Assembly: GCF_030272615.1 (NCBI RefSeq)
Contig: NW_026729297.1
Coordinates: 47,001-111,000, forward strand
Length of the DNA: 64,000 nt
Reading direction: 5' to 3'
Origin: Cryptomeria japonica
Lineage: Eukaryota; Streptophyta; Pinopsida; Cupressales; Cupressaceae
Below are positions 48,084-60,899 of this stretch, piece by piece. Both the position numbers and the translations under genes were made by a program. Below the pieces are notes generated by a model. The model was not told the origin of the DNA, made no database searches, and worked only from the letters and a program-made list of their open reading frames with translations. Numbering within the stretch: position 1 is the first letter of the stretch; the number at the start of each line of letters is the position of its first letter.

Positions 48084-49151
48084 TTAAACCTTATACTGCT
48101 CGGATTTTTGTTGTAAGAACTGCCTTACCTTATCATGCACCTCTTTAATACCTTCTGCAATTTTCTCCCCTTGTGCACTCTTGGGTTCCATTGAAATGAG
48201 ATCTATGAGCTCTAATATGCCCCTAGGATGGAATCCATACACTATCTCAAAAGTACTTTTACTTGTGCTATGGTTGACTGAGTCATTATATGCGTATTCT
48301 GCCTGTCCAAGTACTAGATCCCAAGTCTGTCCATGTTGTTTTGTAAGACATCTTAGCAAGTTACCCAATGACCAGTTGACTACCTCTATCTGAACATCTA
48401 ATTGAGGATGATAGGAAGATGAAAAAGATAACTTGGTGCCCAAATTCCTCCAAAGCTTCCTCCAAAAGTGGCTCAAAAACTTCACATCTCTATCACTAAC
48501 AATGTTGATGGGAAGATCATGAATTCTAACTATCTCCTTGAAGAAGAGGCCTGTAATATAGGTGGCATCATTGGTGCTCTTGCAAGGTATGAAATGTGCC
48601 ATTTTGCTTAACCTATCTACCACCACATACACACTATAAAATCCTCTTGGGGTCCTAGGAAAGCCTAACACAAAATCCATGCTCAGACATTCCCAAGGCC
48701 TTTGAGGTATGACCAAGGGTTGATATAGACCTACATGACTTGGTGTTCCCTTTTCTCTTTGGAAGATGGTACATTTCTCTACAAACCTTCTCACTTCTGA
48801 TTGAAACTTGGGCCAATAATAAAACCTACCAACTTGCTCCAAAGTCTTATCAATGCCAAAATGACCTCCTAGACCTCCTTGATGCTTCTCTTGGATAATA
48901 TTTTGCCTCATAGAACATTGAGGTATGCAAAGGAGATGACCTTTGAATAGAAAACCCTCTTGTATCATGTACTCTGAATAAGAGACATGTGAGGTGTTAG
49001 AAAAATTAGTATAAACATTATATATCTCTGCAAAATCCTTATCATCCTTGTAGAGGTCTTTTAACTCACTCAAACCCACACTTTGCAATTGTATCTCCTG
49101 CATAGTCATGACTCTCCTACTTAGTGCATCAACTAATTTTTTGGCTGTCAC
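48084..49151 (-). pseudogene. Gypsy integrase fragment
   Basis: 355 codons open. The zinc-binding region has GGLGGHFG and KCTIFQ, where the second Cys of C-x2-C is replaced by Phe. The catalytic core has LSMDFVLGFP, IVSDRDVKF and SSSYHP..QIEVVNWSL, so the three acidic positions are present. The region runs on into YNDSVNHSTSKSTFEIVYG. The missing Cys and the lost frame toward the chromodomain make it non-functional. Confidence 0.9.
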
Positions 49152-50352
49152 TTTCTTATGTTTGATAGTAATGTATAGGATTGTAAGTACTCAACCCACT
49201 TTAGGTGTCTTTGGTTCAACTTCTCTTGCTCATTGAGGAAACTAAGGGCATTTTTGTTAGTGAAGACTACAAATTCTTTGGGCAGCAAGTAATGTCACCA
49301 TTTTCTCAATGCTTGAACAATTGCATACAACTCCAAGTCATATGCAGAGTACCTTTTCTTAGCTTCACTTAAGTTTTCTGAGAATAAAGTTATAGGATGT
49401 CCCTCTTGACTTAAAACTACCCCTATCACCCTTTGGCTTGCATCACATTCTACTATAAACAACTAATTGAAATTAGGCAATCTAAGGGTTGGCAGCTCTA
49501 CTATCTTGGTTTCCAATATTTCAAACCCCTTATTAGCTTCCTCTATCCACTTAAAGTGACACTTAATCCATCCTTTAATGGTATTGAGAATAGGAGCACA
49601 AATATGGCTAAAGTTTCTCATAAACTTCCTATAAAAAGATGCCATTTCATGAAAGCTTCTAACTTCACCTATGCCCCTAGGGATGGGCCAATTAACTATT
49701 TGTTCTACCTTACTTGGATCCATCTTTAAGCATCCATGAGAAATTAAAAAACCAAGGTATACAAGCTTTGTTTTCAAAAACTCACATTTTTTAAGGTTAT
49801 TATTGAGTTGAGCCTCCTTCAACTTCTTCAAGACCATCTCCATATGCTTGAGGTGTTCCTCCTTGGACCTGTTGAAGATCAAAATGTCATAAAGATACAT
49901 AATAACAAATCTACCAATAAACTCAACTAAGACTTCATTCATGAGCCTTTGGAAGGTACTAGGTGCATTGGTGAGGCCAAATGGCATCATCAACCACTCA
50001 TATAAGCCTGCATTATTTCTAAAAGTTGTCTTCCATTCATCTCTAGGTCTGATTCTGATCTAATGATAACTAGACATCAAGTCCACCTTTGTGAGTAGCT
50101 TGCACCTCCTAGATTGTCCAATAGGTCCTGAATCCTTGGCATGGGAAACTGGTACCTTATAGTAATCTTATTGATTACTCTAGAGTCCATGCACATTCTC
50201 CATTTGCCTCCCTTTTTAGGTACTAAAACAGTAGGAACAACACATGGACTCAAACTCTTCTTGATAAAACCTTTGTCCAAGAGTTCTTGCACTTGTTTGG
50301 AGATCTCTTCATTTTGACTAGGTGTCATTTTATAGGCAGCTTTGTTTGGCAT
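49152..50352 (-). pseudogene. Gypsy reverse transcriptase and RNase H (broken)
   Basis: The N-terminal piece (50077-50352) has GFIKKSLSPCVVPTVLVPKK and KWRMCMDSRVIN. A frame break follows near 50060. The second piece (49463-49993) has MPFGLTNAPSTFQRLMN and MYLYDILIF, where the catalytic YLDD reads YLYD, an Asp to Tyr change. RNase H remnants (VECDASQRVIG-like) follow down to about 49160 with stops. Confidence 0.9.
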
Positions 50353-50361
50353 ATTGGCCCC

Positions 50362-50991
50362 TCATATTAAGTCTATATTATGATTCACATCTCTCATTGG
50401 AGGCAAAGAATCAAGAATGTCATCCCCTATCACTTCAGCATATTGTTTGAGTAGACCTTGCACCTCTTGAGGCACTTCACTCATTGGATTTGCCTTAGCT
50501 TCATCTCTAGGCTTCAACACTATAGCATAGCCTTGAGGACCTTCTTGTTTCAACACTTTGAGAAACTCTTTACCTCTCATCAGCATAACACTTGAGCCTA
50601 TTTTCTTTTCTTCATTTGGATCAGGTAGTGGATTTATTTGGTACTTCTTCCCATTCTTGGAGATAAGATAGCTATTCTTTTCTCCATCATGAGTAGCTCT
50701 CACATCATATTGCCATGGATGGCCCAACAGCAAATGAAAAGCATCCATAAGCAATATGTCACATAGTAATCTATCCTTATACTCACCAATTTCAAAATCC
50801 ACCCATGCTTGTTCATCAACCAAGACATGTTGTCCCCGATTGAGCGATGATACCTTGTAAGGAGTGAGATGAGGTAATCTTTTCAGTTTGAGTTTGTCCA
50901 CCATTTCAACTGAGACAATATTCTTAGTGGAACCTGAATCTACAATCACCTTGCAAATCTTCCCATGTGACCTACAAGTGGTCCTAAACAA
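50362..50991 (-). pseudogene. Gypsy aspartic protease region
   Basis: Open for 209 codons. KVIVDSGSTKNIVS is the D-S/T-G active site of a retropepsin and LLLGHPWQYD its second conserved block. A linker rich in Glu/Lys then leads to the RT start at 50352. Frame-break or stop at 50362 separates it from RT. Confidence 0.85.
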
Positions 50992-51129
50992 ACTTTTCCT
51001 CTATGGTGGCTCTTGAGCTCGAGGCATCTTGAGCATTTTTCTCCTCATCATCAAGTTTTCTCCATCTTTCACTAGCCCTGCCTTGCTAATTGAAGAAGTT
51101 ACACTCTGAGTATCCTCCTCTTGAAAAAA

Positions 51130-52226
51130 TTGAGTTCTTCTTTCCCCGTGTATGAGCTTGTTGAGCTTGAGGATTTTCCCAAAGACTTACTCATGGTATG
51201 CCTAACTTGATTGCAATGATAATACCTACTAGTGAAGACAGTGTTTCTTCTTCTTGAGTTTCCAAGTCTGCCCCTAAAATTTCTCCTTCCTTTATAGGAT
51301 CCTCTAAATGCTCCTCTCTAAGAATCCCCACTGCCTTCTTGGCCTTGTTGCTCTGCATTTCTTAGTGTTTGCTACCCTCTACCAAAACTTCCTCTACCTC
51401 TGAAATTCTTACCTCCCCTATGTTTCTGATTTTGTTCACTCCTCCTTTTGATCTTCTCTTCTACCCTTGTGGCCAACTTAAAACACTTATGGATAGTGTC
51501 TAGTGTGAGGATACTTATCTCATCTTGTATGTTCTGTCTAAGGCCATTCATGTACCTGGCCAACTTCTCCACTTCATTCTCATGCTTCCTAGGCCTCAAA
51601 CTGAGTTTGTGGAATTCCTCAGTGTATACATTGACATCTAACTCCCTTTGTTTCAAATTTTGTAGTCTCCTATGTATTTTAATTTCATAATCCCCTGCGA
51701 GGAATTGTGCCTTAAGTCTGATCTTCATACGCTCCCATGAGGTTATCTTTTTCTTTCCTTCTTGTATCCTTTCTTCCTACATAATATTCCACCAAACTAA
51801 TACTGATCCTCTCAATCTTGATTTAGCCACATTGACTATTTTCTCTTCTGCTACCTCTTTATAATCAAAGTGATTATTGAGAGCCTCTATCTAATCTAGC
51901 AACTCTTCTCCATTGAAGTTTCCTCCATAGGTGGGTAATTCATCCAAGTTGTCTTTAGAAATGGATTTGACTGTATCCAAGAATAGCTTTTAGTCTTGAG
52001 GCATGGCTACTGCTTCTAGTTCCTCTCCATCTTCCACTTATTCATTAGTCTCATTACCCCATTATGTCTTAACCATCCCCTTCTCCTTCTTAACCTCTTT
52101 GGTTCCTCTACTTCCTTCTACATCCTTCAATCCTTCTATCATCTCTGCCACCAACTGTCAGATGGCTTCTGGAGTCATTTCCTTTGGAGGCATTGAACTT
52201 GCTTCTGATTCTTCACAATCTGACAT
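51130..52226 (-). pseudogene. Gypsy gag
   Basis: A start at ATG 52226 (MSDCEESEASSMPPKEM) is likely, about 22 bp past the primer site. In-frame stops fall near 52160, 52070 and 51990. The open piece 51372-51728 holds the Retrotrans_gag core (LKAQFLAGDYEIKIHRRLQN, YMNGLRQNIQDEI) and an RGG-like tail. Near 51215 a zinc knuckle reads YYHCNQVRHTMSKS, missing two of its ligands. Confidence 0.8.
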
Positions 52227-52247
52227 ACACCAAATCTTTTAAAGAAT

Positions 52248-52260
52248 GGCTCTGATACCA
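52248..52260 (-). other. Primer binding site (Met-tRNA type)
   Basis: TGGTATCAGAGCC on the minus strand, three bases inside the 5' LTR. Confidence 0.85.
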
Positions 52261-52263
52261 CTC

Positions 52264-53468
52264 TGATGCAAAGAGTCTTGGAGCTTGGTTCTATACACCT
52301 TCTTTAGTGACTTGTCCTACTCAACCCCTCAACTACTCAAGTCCATCCAATGTCACTTAGTAGGGATTATGCTAATGAGACCTCCAAGGATTGAACCTCT
52401 TTGGCTTGCCTCCTATGTATAGCCAATGGTTTTGGACAATCAACTCCACTACTTGAGGTTGCCACCTCAGTCACACACACTCCACTCCAGGGCTCCAACC
52501 ACTCCTGTAAGGATCTTAACACACAACCACTTCCTATGGGTCCCCAATACATCTACCAGGTGTCTTTGAAGTATTTTGAGGCTTTAGGCTCACAAAACCC
52601 ATCACTTTAGCTTCCTAACCTTTCTAGATCTTTACTGATTCCAAAATAGGCCTAATTGCATTAGGCCTCCCTTGGCGGTTTTAGGGCCTTAGTTTCTACA
52701 AGTTCCAAATAAGGATATAAATAAATCATGGATTCGAGTACCCTTTTGGAAGTTACAGATAATATTCAAAAAGTGCATCTGGGTTATCCGTACAATTGGG
52801 TTCTCCAATGCTGCACTATTTTGAAGGGTTTAGGCCTCACCAGGTGACTTGGCAAGCTGGGTCTAAAGCTCTTCACCAGTCAAGATTCCTACTCAAACAA
52901 TTTAGGAATCTTCAAGGGAACTCAGAGGGATTTCCATTCATGTGTCACTTGTTCTTGCACCAATCCTCATAAGATCATAAATCACACTTTTCTTGTTGTC
53001 CTAACTCACCTACACCCAACAATGAGCCTAGGGCTTCATTATTTCTCCTCCACAAGGACCTGCAAAACCATAAATCCTATCCTAAAGCTATGTATAGACC
53101 CTAAACTATAATTCTTACTGATTTCAAGAGGTTCCATCAAAGAATGCCTAGGTTAGAGCCATTTTCCTGCTATTAAACCCTACTTGCAAGGGTTTTACAC
53201 CCAGTTGCAAAGAATGGAAGAAATCTCTACAACCTAGGACAATCAAACCTGCAAATCAACCTTAATGAAGACAATTACAATGAACACTCAATAATTGTAA
53301 TGAGTTTACCCAATCTAGTCTGTACTAGACCGTACAAGCAATGAAAACAAATGAAAAACTATAAAAAGCCGGTGGAAACAAGTTTGCTTCACAATCCAAA
53401 AACTTTCTCTTGCATTTCCAATCCTCCAACCTATACAATGAAGTGAATTTTGGCTTTTATCCTCCCAT
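52264..53468 (-). repeat. 5' LTR of the gypsy element (truncated)
   Basis: Aligns with 45955-47155, then homology stops abruptly after CTCCCATTTCATTC. About 420 bp of the outer (U3) part, present in the partner, is missing. Confidence 0.85.
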
Positions 53469-53959
53469 TTCATTCGCTTTTGTGTGTGTGAAAAGTGGAC
53501 CTGTATCTGTATCTGGAATACACAACACTTCAATTAAGTCATTAGATGCATGGTTAGTAAATCAATAATCAATGAATAATAAACCATTACAAAGTAACCC
53601 ATTGCCTTCTAGTAGATGCGAGTTTAGATTGCTCTCAGATTGCTAAGCTATCCAGTGACTAGACAACACCTAAATGAAGGATTTTTAATCTATATGAGCA
53701 TGAATATGAGCTAAATGGATGCAAGATTTAAGCTAGATATGTAAGATTAATCTAACATGATTTAAGCAATAAATGAGCTAAATGATCTAAATATGTATGC
53801 AATAACTAATATGTGAATATCTAAATGCACAAATATTAATGAACCTTAGTAAAATAAATTAAGAAAGTTAGATGATAAATCAGTGTCAATTTTTTGATTA
53901 AGTACAAATGAGCATCTAACAATTTAGGATTAATTTAAAATTACAATTTTTTTTGTATG
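53469..53959. other. AT-rich spacer, no gene
   Basis: Contains AGCTAAAT(G/A)-type short iterations near 53690-53800. Nothing else is recognised. Confidence 0.5.
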
Positions 53960-54880
53960 TATTTATATTATGTATTTTATATATTTTAGTCTTTCATTTT
54001 AGTTGGTTGACCTTCACTTCTTTGTTTTCTAATATTTGACAAATTAGTGGTATTTATAAAAATCTTTATTAGGCTAGTATTATGTTAAAAGGGGATATTT
54101 TTTTCTAAGTGAACCCTCAAACATATGTATGAATAATTAAAAATAACAAGCTTCTATCACACAAATGCTCTTATGAATGTTTTCCTGGAGCTTGAATCCT
54201 TTCAATGCACCACTTGAAATGTGCAATACAAATATTATTCCAAGCGAAGAAGACTATTTTTTGTGTCAAAATAAATCCATTGAATACCTTTAAATACAAG
54301 GTCATAGCAATGAATTGTGAGAATGAATAAGAAGAAGAGCAATAGAAGAATCAACAACATTGCATATACTAAAATACTTAAACATTTCACCTTCCCTACT
54401 TGTTATATCCTAATAGCTTATGATAACTTATGATTAAATCTATAATTGAGAAACTAACTATGAAAATTTACAACCCAGAAATTACTATAGATTATGCTTG
54501 GATATGTAAAAGTGATCTTCAAAATCTCAACCCATGATAAATATGTATTAATGTCAATCAGAGTAGTCTTATTTCTCTTTTGGAAATCATTCACTATGAG
54601 TTTATTATGTTTGATTTGTGGAAGATGTCCTTGATTTTTAAGGCCTATTTTATAGACTTGTGGTTAAATTGGTCCCTCTTGGCTATTATTCTATAATGGC
54701 ATAGATTCATGTTTTCTTTCCTTTTATCCTTGAGTTAATTTATCATTAGTTTTGAATTTTTAATGTGTTTCTCATGGTTCTCAACCATTTTATATTCCTT
54801 TCTTTCACATCGATATCTATTTTTTAAATAGGGTTTGAGATGTTACCCTACATCATTATCATTTTTTTGGCAATGAAAAT
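53960..54880. repeat. Block E: partial duplicon without gene
   Basis: The first part (53986-54330) matches 4740-5120 next to copy A. The second part (54310-54880) matches 32900-33640 in copy C, for example TAGATTATGCTTGGATA and AATTGGTCCCTCTT. It joins in one place sequences now found beside two different gene copies, so it preserves their ancestral order. No proline-rich gene remnant is seen. Confidence 0.7.
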
Positions 54881-57800
54881 TTATAAAACCAATCACACAT
54901 TCCTCATTTTCATGACTTGGTTTTTTAGAATGTTTTACACCTAAGAGTTTAGTGATCTCCCATCAAGTCCCAAACCTTACTAGCTACATATGTTTATAAA
55001 CTTCCAAAAAAGTTGATTACACCTAAATACCTTCAATATTAGGAATTTAATGAGCCCATTTATGGAAGTTGTAGTCAAGTTCTCATGCCTAGCTCATTCA
55101 TTATTTTGAACATATTCTTAGATTATACTACTTTACCATGTACTACTAATTTTATTTATTGCATTTAATTTTTATTATTTATTGCATGAATAGAAAATTA
55201 AATTAAGGTTTCAATAGATCTTGTTATATATATAAATCTCATAACACTACATTCCTCATCATTTTATGACTTCTAGAGTATGCTTGGCATCCCCTTGTCT
55301 TGATAAGTTGTAACTTGAATTCATTTCCTTTCTTGATATATACTTTTATTATTTTGAGTTATATGTGTAATATTGATAGTGCAAGCCCACAATCAAAGTC
55401 TAAAAACCCACTTCATTACCATTGGCATTTTCATGCCCATGATTTACCATTGATAACTAGTCTAAGAATACATGAAATGAACTATTTTTCTCCTTAGCTT
55501 ATCCCATGTTGTAAATTTTTTTAAAATGATGCCTAAGTCTTTGGCTTTTTGGCTAAGTCCGGTGGTTATAAAACTTTTGTTGGTCCCCAACATGGTTTCC
55601 ACAACCTTGCCAGGGTACAACATGGTTTTCATGACATCCCCAAGCTTTTCTTGTCATAAGTTTCAAAAGCTCTTACAAAATGATTTTTCAGAGGTTCAAA
55701 GTGATTTCAAAACTACTATCGGCTCACAACACAACTTTGGAAAACAATGTTGAGCCCTTCTTGTAACTCCTAACTACTCAGAAGGAGAAGTGCACATTCT
55801 CAAAGGAATCTCAAAAAGACATGTCTTTTGACATTAGAATTTGATTATGGAACCAATATTAGCTTTAATATTTCAACAACCCCACTCTCAATGATGTAAA
55901 TAAAATGGAATTAAGAGGCTATGGTGAAGGGAAACCAAGGAATCCACATGGCCAAATTCTATGAGTTCATAGGAATAAAAAATAGGGAGTCATCCCAAGG
56001 TGCAATGGTAGGTGAAGTTGCCAAGTGTCATCAAGTCCATATCAGTAGGTCATTCTTGACTAAAAGAATATGGAGGTTTGCTATGGTCAAACATGGTATG
56101 ATTAATCATTCGTGATTGATCATAAAGATCCATAGCCATGTTTTAGAATAGATAAAAAGTTTGAATATTGTATCGGTAGACATTGATCATATAGATAAAT
56201 GGCTAGAGTTTAAGGGATGATTATATGTATCTCTCATCATTCAATAGGCCCACCAAAATCAGGATCAATGGCTAATGTTTGAATGCTTCTTAAATGGCCC
56301 TGGACTAGGGTTTCCATGCAAAGGTTTGTCATAGTGGGAGTAAATTTAATGCCTCGCTCTATTAACTACTATCTTTTATGGCCAAGGTAAAAGAATGGGG
56401 TCATTAAGTTGCTTGCATATTTCTATAGGCTCTCGTTCTCTTGCATTGTCTTTTAGGGATGATGAAAATAATTGAAGAATTTAGGTCTTTTTCATGTTTA
56501 CACAAAAGTCTTTTGTTTCCTTTCATGTACTTTTCCTCCATTGGACTCATAACTCCCCCATATTTTGGGGATGAAGTCGATTTAAAACAATCATATTGAT
56601 ATCATACTATTTATCTAATATTCATACCAACCATAAATATTTAAATCCCTTATGTTTTCTTGCATGATCTTGTTTGTATGTGTAATCATCTTGATTTTTC
56701 CTATGTTTTGGGTATTTTATTTTTGCAACATTGTTGTCTATGAATGTATATTTTTTGAAAGGAAATTTCTCTAGATTGATGTACACAATTAATTTAAGGT
56801 GGGCACATACATTTCTCTATGCATTAACTATGTTCAAACACCAAAAGAGTAGTTGTTCACTTATACCACACAACAATATTGTTTGTGCTATCACAAAACC
56901 TTTTTGTAGCACTTTTAACAAGACTACCTAGAAAATAGAGTATTTTTTTCTTGGCCAATATTTTATGGTATCATTCGCATGAAGCTCACCTAGTATATCT
57001 AAGGATTTTTACCAACCCATGAAGTCTTCACTTGTTTATGAGCCAACTAGCATAACATTTTCTAGCCTTGTGATTTATTAACCCTTGACAAAATGGCACC
57101 TACTAAGCATCCAAGGATCTTGCTAGTCCTACAGACCATGTTTTCTGTGTTTGTGACATGAGTCCTGTGTTCACGAATATGGATCATAGTAAGAACCTAT
57201 GGATATTACAAATCCTTGATGCCATGCCCTGTGCTATATATGCTTTGTGTACATTTTTAAAGTTGATCATAATTTTGCTCACTTTGTGTTTGACCTTTCA
57301 TCTTGATATTATAGGTTGATTAGACCTAGAATCTTTGGCTTTTCCATACTTTATAAGTATGAGAATAATTTCATACTCTCACTAAAGGAGACACTAAATG
57401 TAGTATCATAAATTATTGACCTTAATAATTTCACATTAGACTTGGGACCCATTTTGGAAGATATGCCTAATTTATGCTTGATTGTGCCTAGTTTCAAGAA
57501 CACTTCCATAAACTTGGTTCATTCCCCTATTCATAATATTTTTGGTATCTTGTTTTGCAAAGGCTAGGGCACCTAGTGGTCATATCCAAGCAAAAAGAGC
57601 TCAACTTTCAAAGAATGAAAGTCAATTGTGCAAATAGCATTTCTTTGTCAACCTTCACCATAAAATTATTTTAGAAAGGTGTAAGTTGCATATGAATAGA
57701 TCTCCCTTTCCCATTTAAAATTCTATCAAGTTCAAATAAGACTCCTAAAATCCTTCCATTTAAATCCAACATATATCTACATTTAAGGAGCAAAATATTC

Positions 57801-59279
57801 AAGCATGCAAGTTTGGTCAATTATATCATGTTTTTTAATGTTGAAATAATGCACTAATATGTTACAAGACTTCACTCCATCACATCAAGCCTTGCGTAAG
57901 ATTCCATAAAAGAGTTTCATACTTGAGGTAATATCCTCTCAATTCAACATTTTATTACTTGTTTAGCTTATATCCTTGCAAGGGCATGCACTCAAATCTC
58001 ATCATTAGCCATTGTATAAGTGGAAACACTAACATGGGGTTTGACTTACGAATGCCCTTAATGGAATAATATTTTTTCTTACTTTACATTTGTGTGGATG
58101 TAGATCTTATAGTGGGAATGTTATAGAAATGCACAACATATGGTGATAGACTTCAACAAAATTTGAATGAAAGAAAAAACCTCATACTAGAACACTCAGT
58201 GCTCTTGTTCTATCATTTTGAGACGGATTTTTGCAAAACATTGGTACATGACCTTGTAATTATTTTTTTGATCATCTACAACAATTTCAAACACCTTTAG
58301 ACTAGGATTCCCTACACCCCTCTCTGACATAGTCAACTCTAAATTTCAAATCTAGATTCTTCTCTATCTATCATGTAGATTTATCTTGTTGGTTTAATAT
58401 TTCATAATTTATATGCTATTTACTAATAATTATAATCATTTGTTTCATCATTAACTTATTTCATCTACACACACTTCACTATCTCATTTCTTTTATAGCA
58501 AAGGAACTAAATCAAAGTTCTTAGCTCTCCTTTTAGGACTATAGTTAGGCCTATTCATGTTCCAATATTATGAAAGGAAGTGGAATGTTTAGTTTGCATT
58601 GACTGACGCAAGATCCCATTTGCCAATATTTCACTTTCACATCACTAACTTTATCCTCCTTCAAGATTGAAGAAGACTCTTGTTATCAAACTCCATTTGA
58701 ATTGTAATGTTTTGCTTTTTTTTATCATCATCCATATTTGATTATCCATCTTTTTAATATCCTTATCTTTAATAATCATGTTATTCAATATTTTATGCAA
58801 CCACTTGAACAAAGTCACCATTGCCTTATATCATGATACTTGAACATTCCACTTTTGATAATGAAAAGTATAAATATTCAACTGCATAGAAAATAACAAT
58901 AAGACCAACTTAAATGTCTGTCCTACATGACTATAAATTGCAGATTTCCTATTTATAAATGTTTGATCATTTTGCAAGCAAACTTTGTAAACTCTCATGC
59001 AACCAAATTTTGACTAAGACAAATGGAAACACATCTTATAACTTACAATCAATATAGTATATCTCCAAAGAAAATAAAGCCCTTTATCTTCTTTTGATAT
59101 TGCATCTCACACTAATGCAAAATTATTTTCTTATCTTTGCCTTTTAAAAAATGTCATATAAATTTTCAAATGAGCAACATAAATTTTTGATCAAGTGGAC
59201 AAATGAAAATAAAAAGCATATCATTCCAAAGCATCTCTACGAAGGAGCATACAATAACATATCACAATCACCTGTAGGG
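54881..59279. other. Intergenic, no recognised gene or element
   Basis: Only short frames. The 64-codon frame at 55921-56115 and the 75-codon frame at 55526-55753 show no family motif. No LTR pair or RNA gene was found by eye. Confidence 0.45.
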
Positions 59280-59625
59280 GAGAGGATCCAGTAGTTGAGC
59301 ACGTTCTAATTGTTGTGATGCTAATCATTTATTTAATACCCATAATTGAATGAAATATACCCTTAGTAGTAAAAGACAATCAATCATGTGATGCCACATC
59401 AGCTGCACAAGTATGGGGGCCCCTTATGCATGACTATTGATCTCACCTTTTTCTCGAGCTGTTTTGGACACCTTGAAAAAAAGCATGGTGATGTGGCCTT
59501 GAAACCTTATTTGTAAGGATGGACTTGCCAAGTAAGCTGCTGTAAAAAAATGAGAGTGATTTGAAATTTCCATGGGGAATTTTGAGAAGTGCAAAGTTAG
59601 GGTGCTCAACTACAGAGTCCTCTCT
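59280..59625. mobile_element. MITE candidate with ~23-bp TIRs
   Basis: Left end GAGAGGATCCAGTAGTTGAG (from 59280) and right end as its near-perfect inverse (59602-59625, GTGCTCAACTAC..TCCTCTC). The interior of about 300 bp has no meaningful frame. No clear target-site duplication. Confidence 0.55.
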
Positions 59626-60208
59626 CTTATTAGTATTTATTCTCTTGATAATTTGTAAAGCCAATCTCCCTTTTTGACCATCACTGTCCCTTGGTTTTCA
59701 CACATAAAATCAATTTCCCACAAGATAAATGATGAGCGGATGATCTAACCGATAAAAACTCTTTGCTTTGAAATGAATTTTCACTTTATAAGTCGATTGC
59801 CTATGTGGCTAAATGCCTACACTCTTTTAGCCAATGAAGAAAAAGTAAATCTCATATCAATTTAAGAAAGAATATAAAACAGGAATGGAGGAGGATTTAT
59901 CTTATTACATTAGTTTTCCTCATTATATTTTGAGAATATATTTTTATATAAAAAAATTTCATCACTGTCTATAACAAATAATTAATTGCATAAATTAATG
60001 TATATTATCCAATACAAGGATGATCATTTGCTTGCTTAATATGAAGAAAACAGTTATCATATCTCTATAATTCATAATAATGCTTAAAAAGTTTATAAAA
60101 TTTTAATACTTTTAAACATTTTAAGAATCATACTGTTGTTCAGTTTTTGTTACAAATGCTGTCACTTATGATATAAATGTATAAAATCGAATGGTGTCAC
60201 AATACAGT

Positions 60209-60214
60209 AAAACA
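60209..60214. other. Deletion scar where the proline-rich gene was
   Basis: Sequence runs from the 3' flank (AATACAGTAAAAC, like A at 2834) directly into the promoter (AGATGAAGGCGAGCGCAGTAG, like C at 31201). AAAC is present at both parental breakpoints, a microhomology junction. About 1.1 kb is lost relative to C. Confidence 0.75.
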
Positions 60215-60305
60215 GATGAAGGCGAGCGCAGTAGACGCTTCCTATTCACACTGTTCAGCTACTATATTTTACAACAAATAAATGAATTAGAAGACTAATG
60301 GCTAT

Positions 60306-60312
60306 ACGTGGC
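60306..60312 (-). promoter_or_regulatory. Orphan ACGTGGC promoter element in D
   Basis: Same TATACGTGGCGT block as in A and B, now without a TATA box or gene downstream. Confidence 0.4.
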
Positions 60313-60899
60313 GTGCATAACTGAAAAGTCAAGAATTGCCTGTCGGAAATTGTCCACAAAGTCCAAATATTTATATTTGGCACTTTGAAGAGTTTTTCTT
60401 AGAACTGGAAGGACGTTTCACATGTGGAGGCAAACCGCAGAAAGTGAGGGAGAGGGAGAAGGATATTCAATGTTTAGCCGTATGAATGCAAATGGGCCGG
60501 ATCAGATTTGAACGCTAACTTATTCTAAAGTCTCGCCTTTACCTTGTAGGCTACTATTCAAGATTTAAAAATAATTCAGTTATTGACGTATGTACAATAG
60601 TCTTGGCTTTCCTTCTTACTTAGAGCGTTATTCTTATGTACAATAGTCTTTCTTTACAATCACGATGTTATTAGAGATTGCTGATTAGTACGGCCTATGG
60701 TTGGTTCAACGCTTTCTATAACAATTTCAAAGAGTTTCATGCATTTGTGGTGGGAATGGATCTACGGAACTTCCTTTTTATTTTATCCTTTTGCGGTCAT
60801 AGCTCATTTTTCCATTGATGTAATTTTCATGTTTGTCTAACATTTAGAATTCCTTACTTTCACATGGATAACCAAAATTAAAATAGGGTTTGTGATGTT

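Larger units (their letters stand above)
45955..53468 (-). mobile_element. Ty3/gypsy chromovirus-type retrotransposon
   Basis: LTRs at 45955-47578 and 52264-53468 (the latter truncated), primer site TGGTATCAGAGCC (52248-52260, minus) and purine tract (47579-47590). The pol order protease-RT-RNase H-integrase-chromodomain defines the chromovirus branch of Ty3/gypsy. The outer part of the 5' LTR is missing, so no target-site duplication can be checked. Coding regions are broken throughout. Confidence 0.9.
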
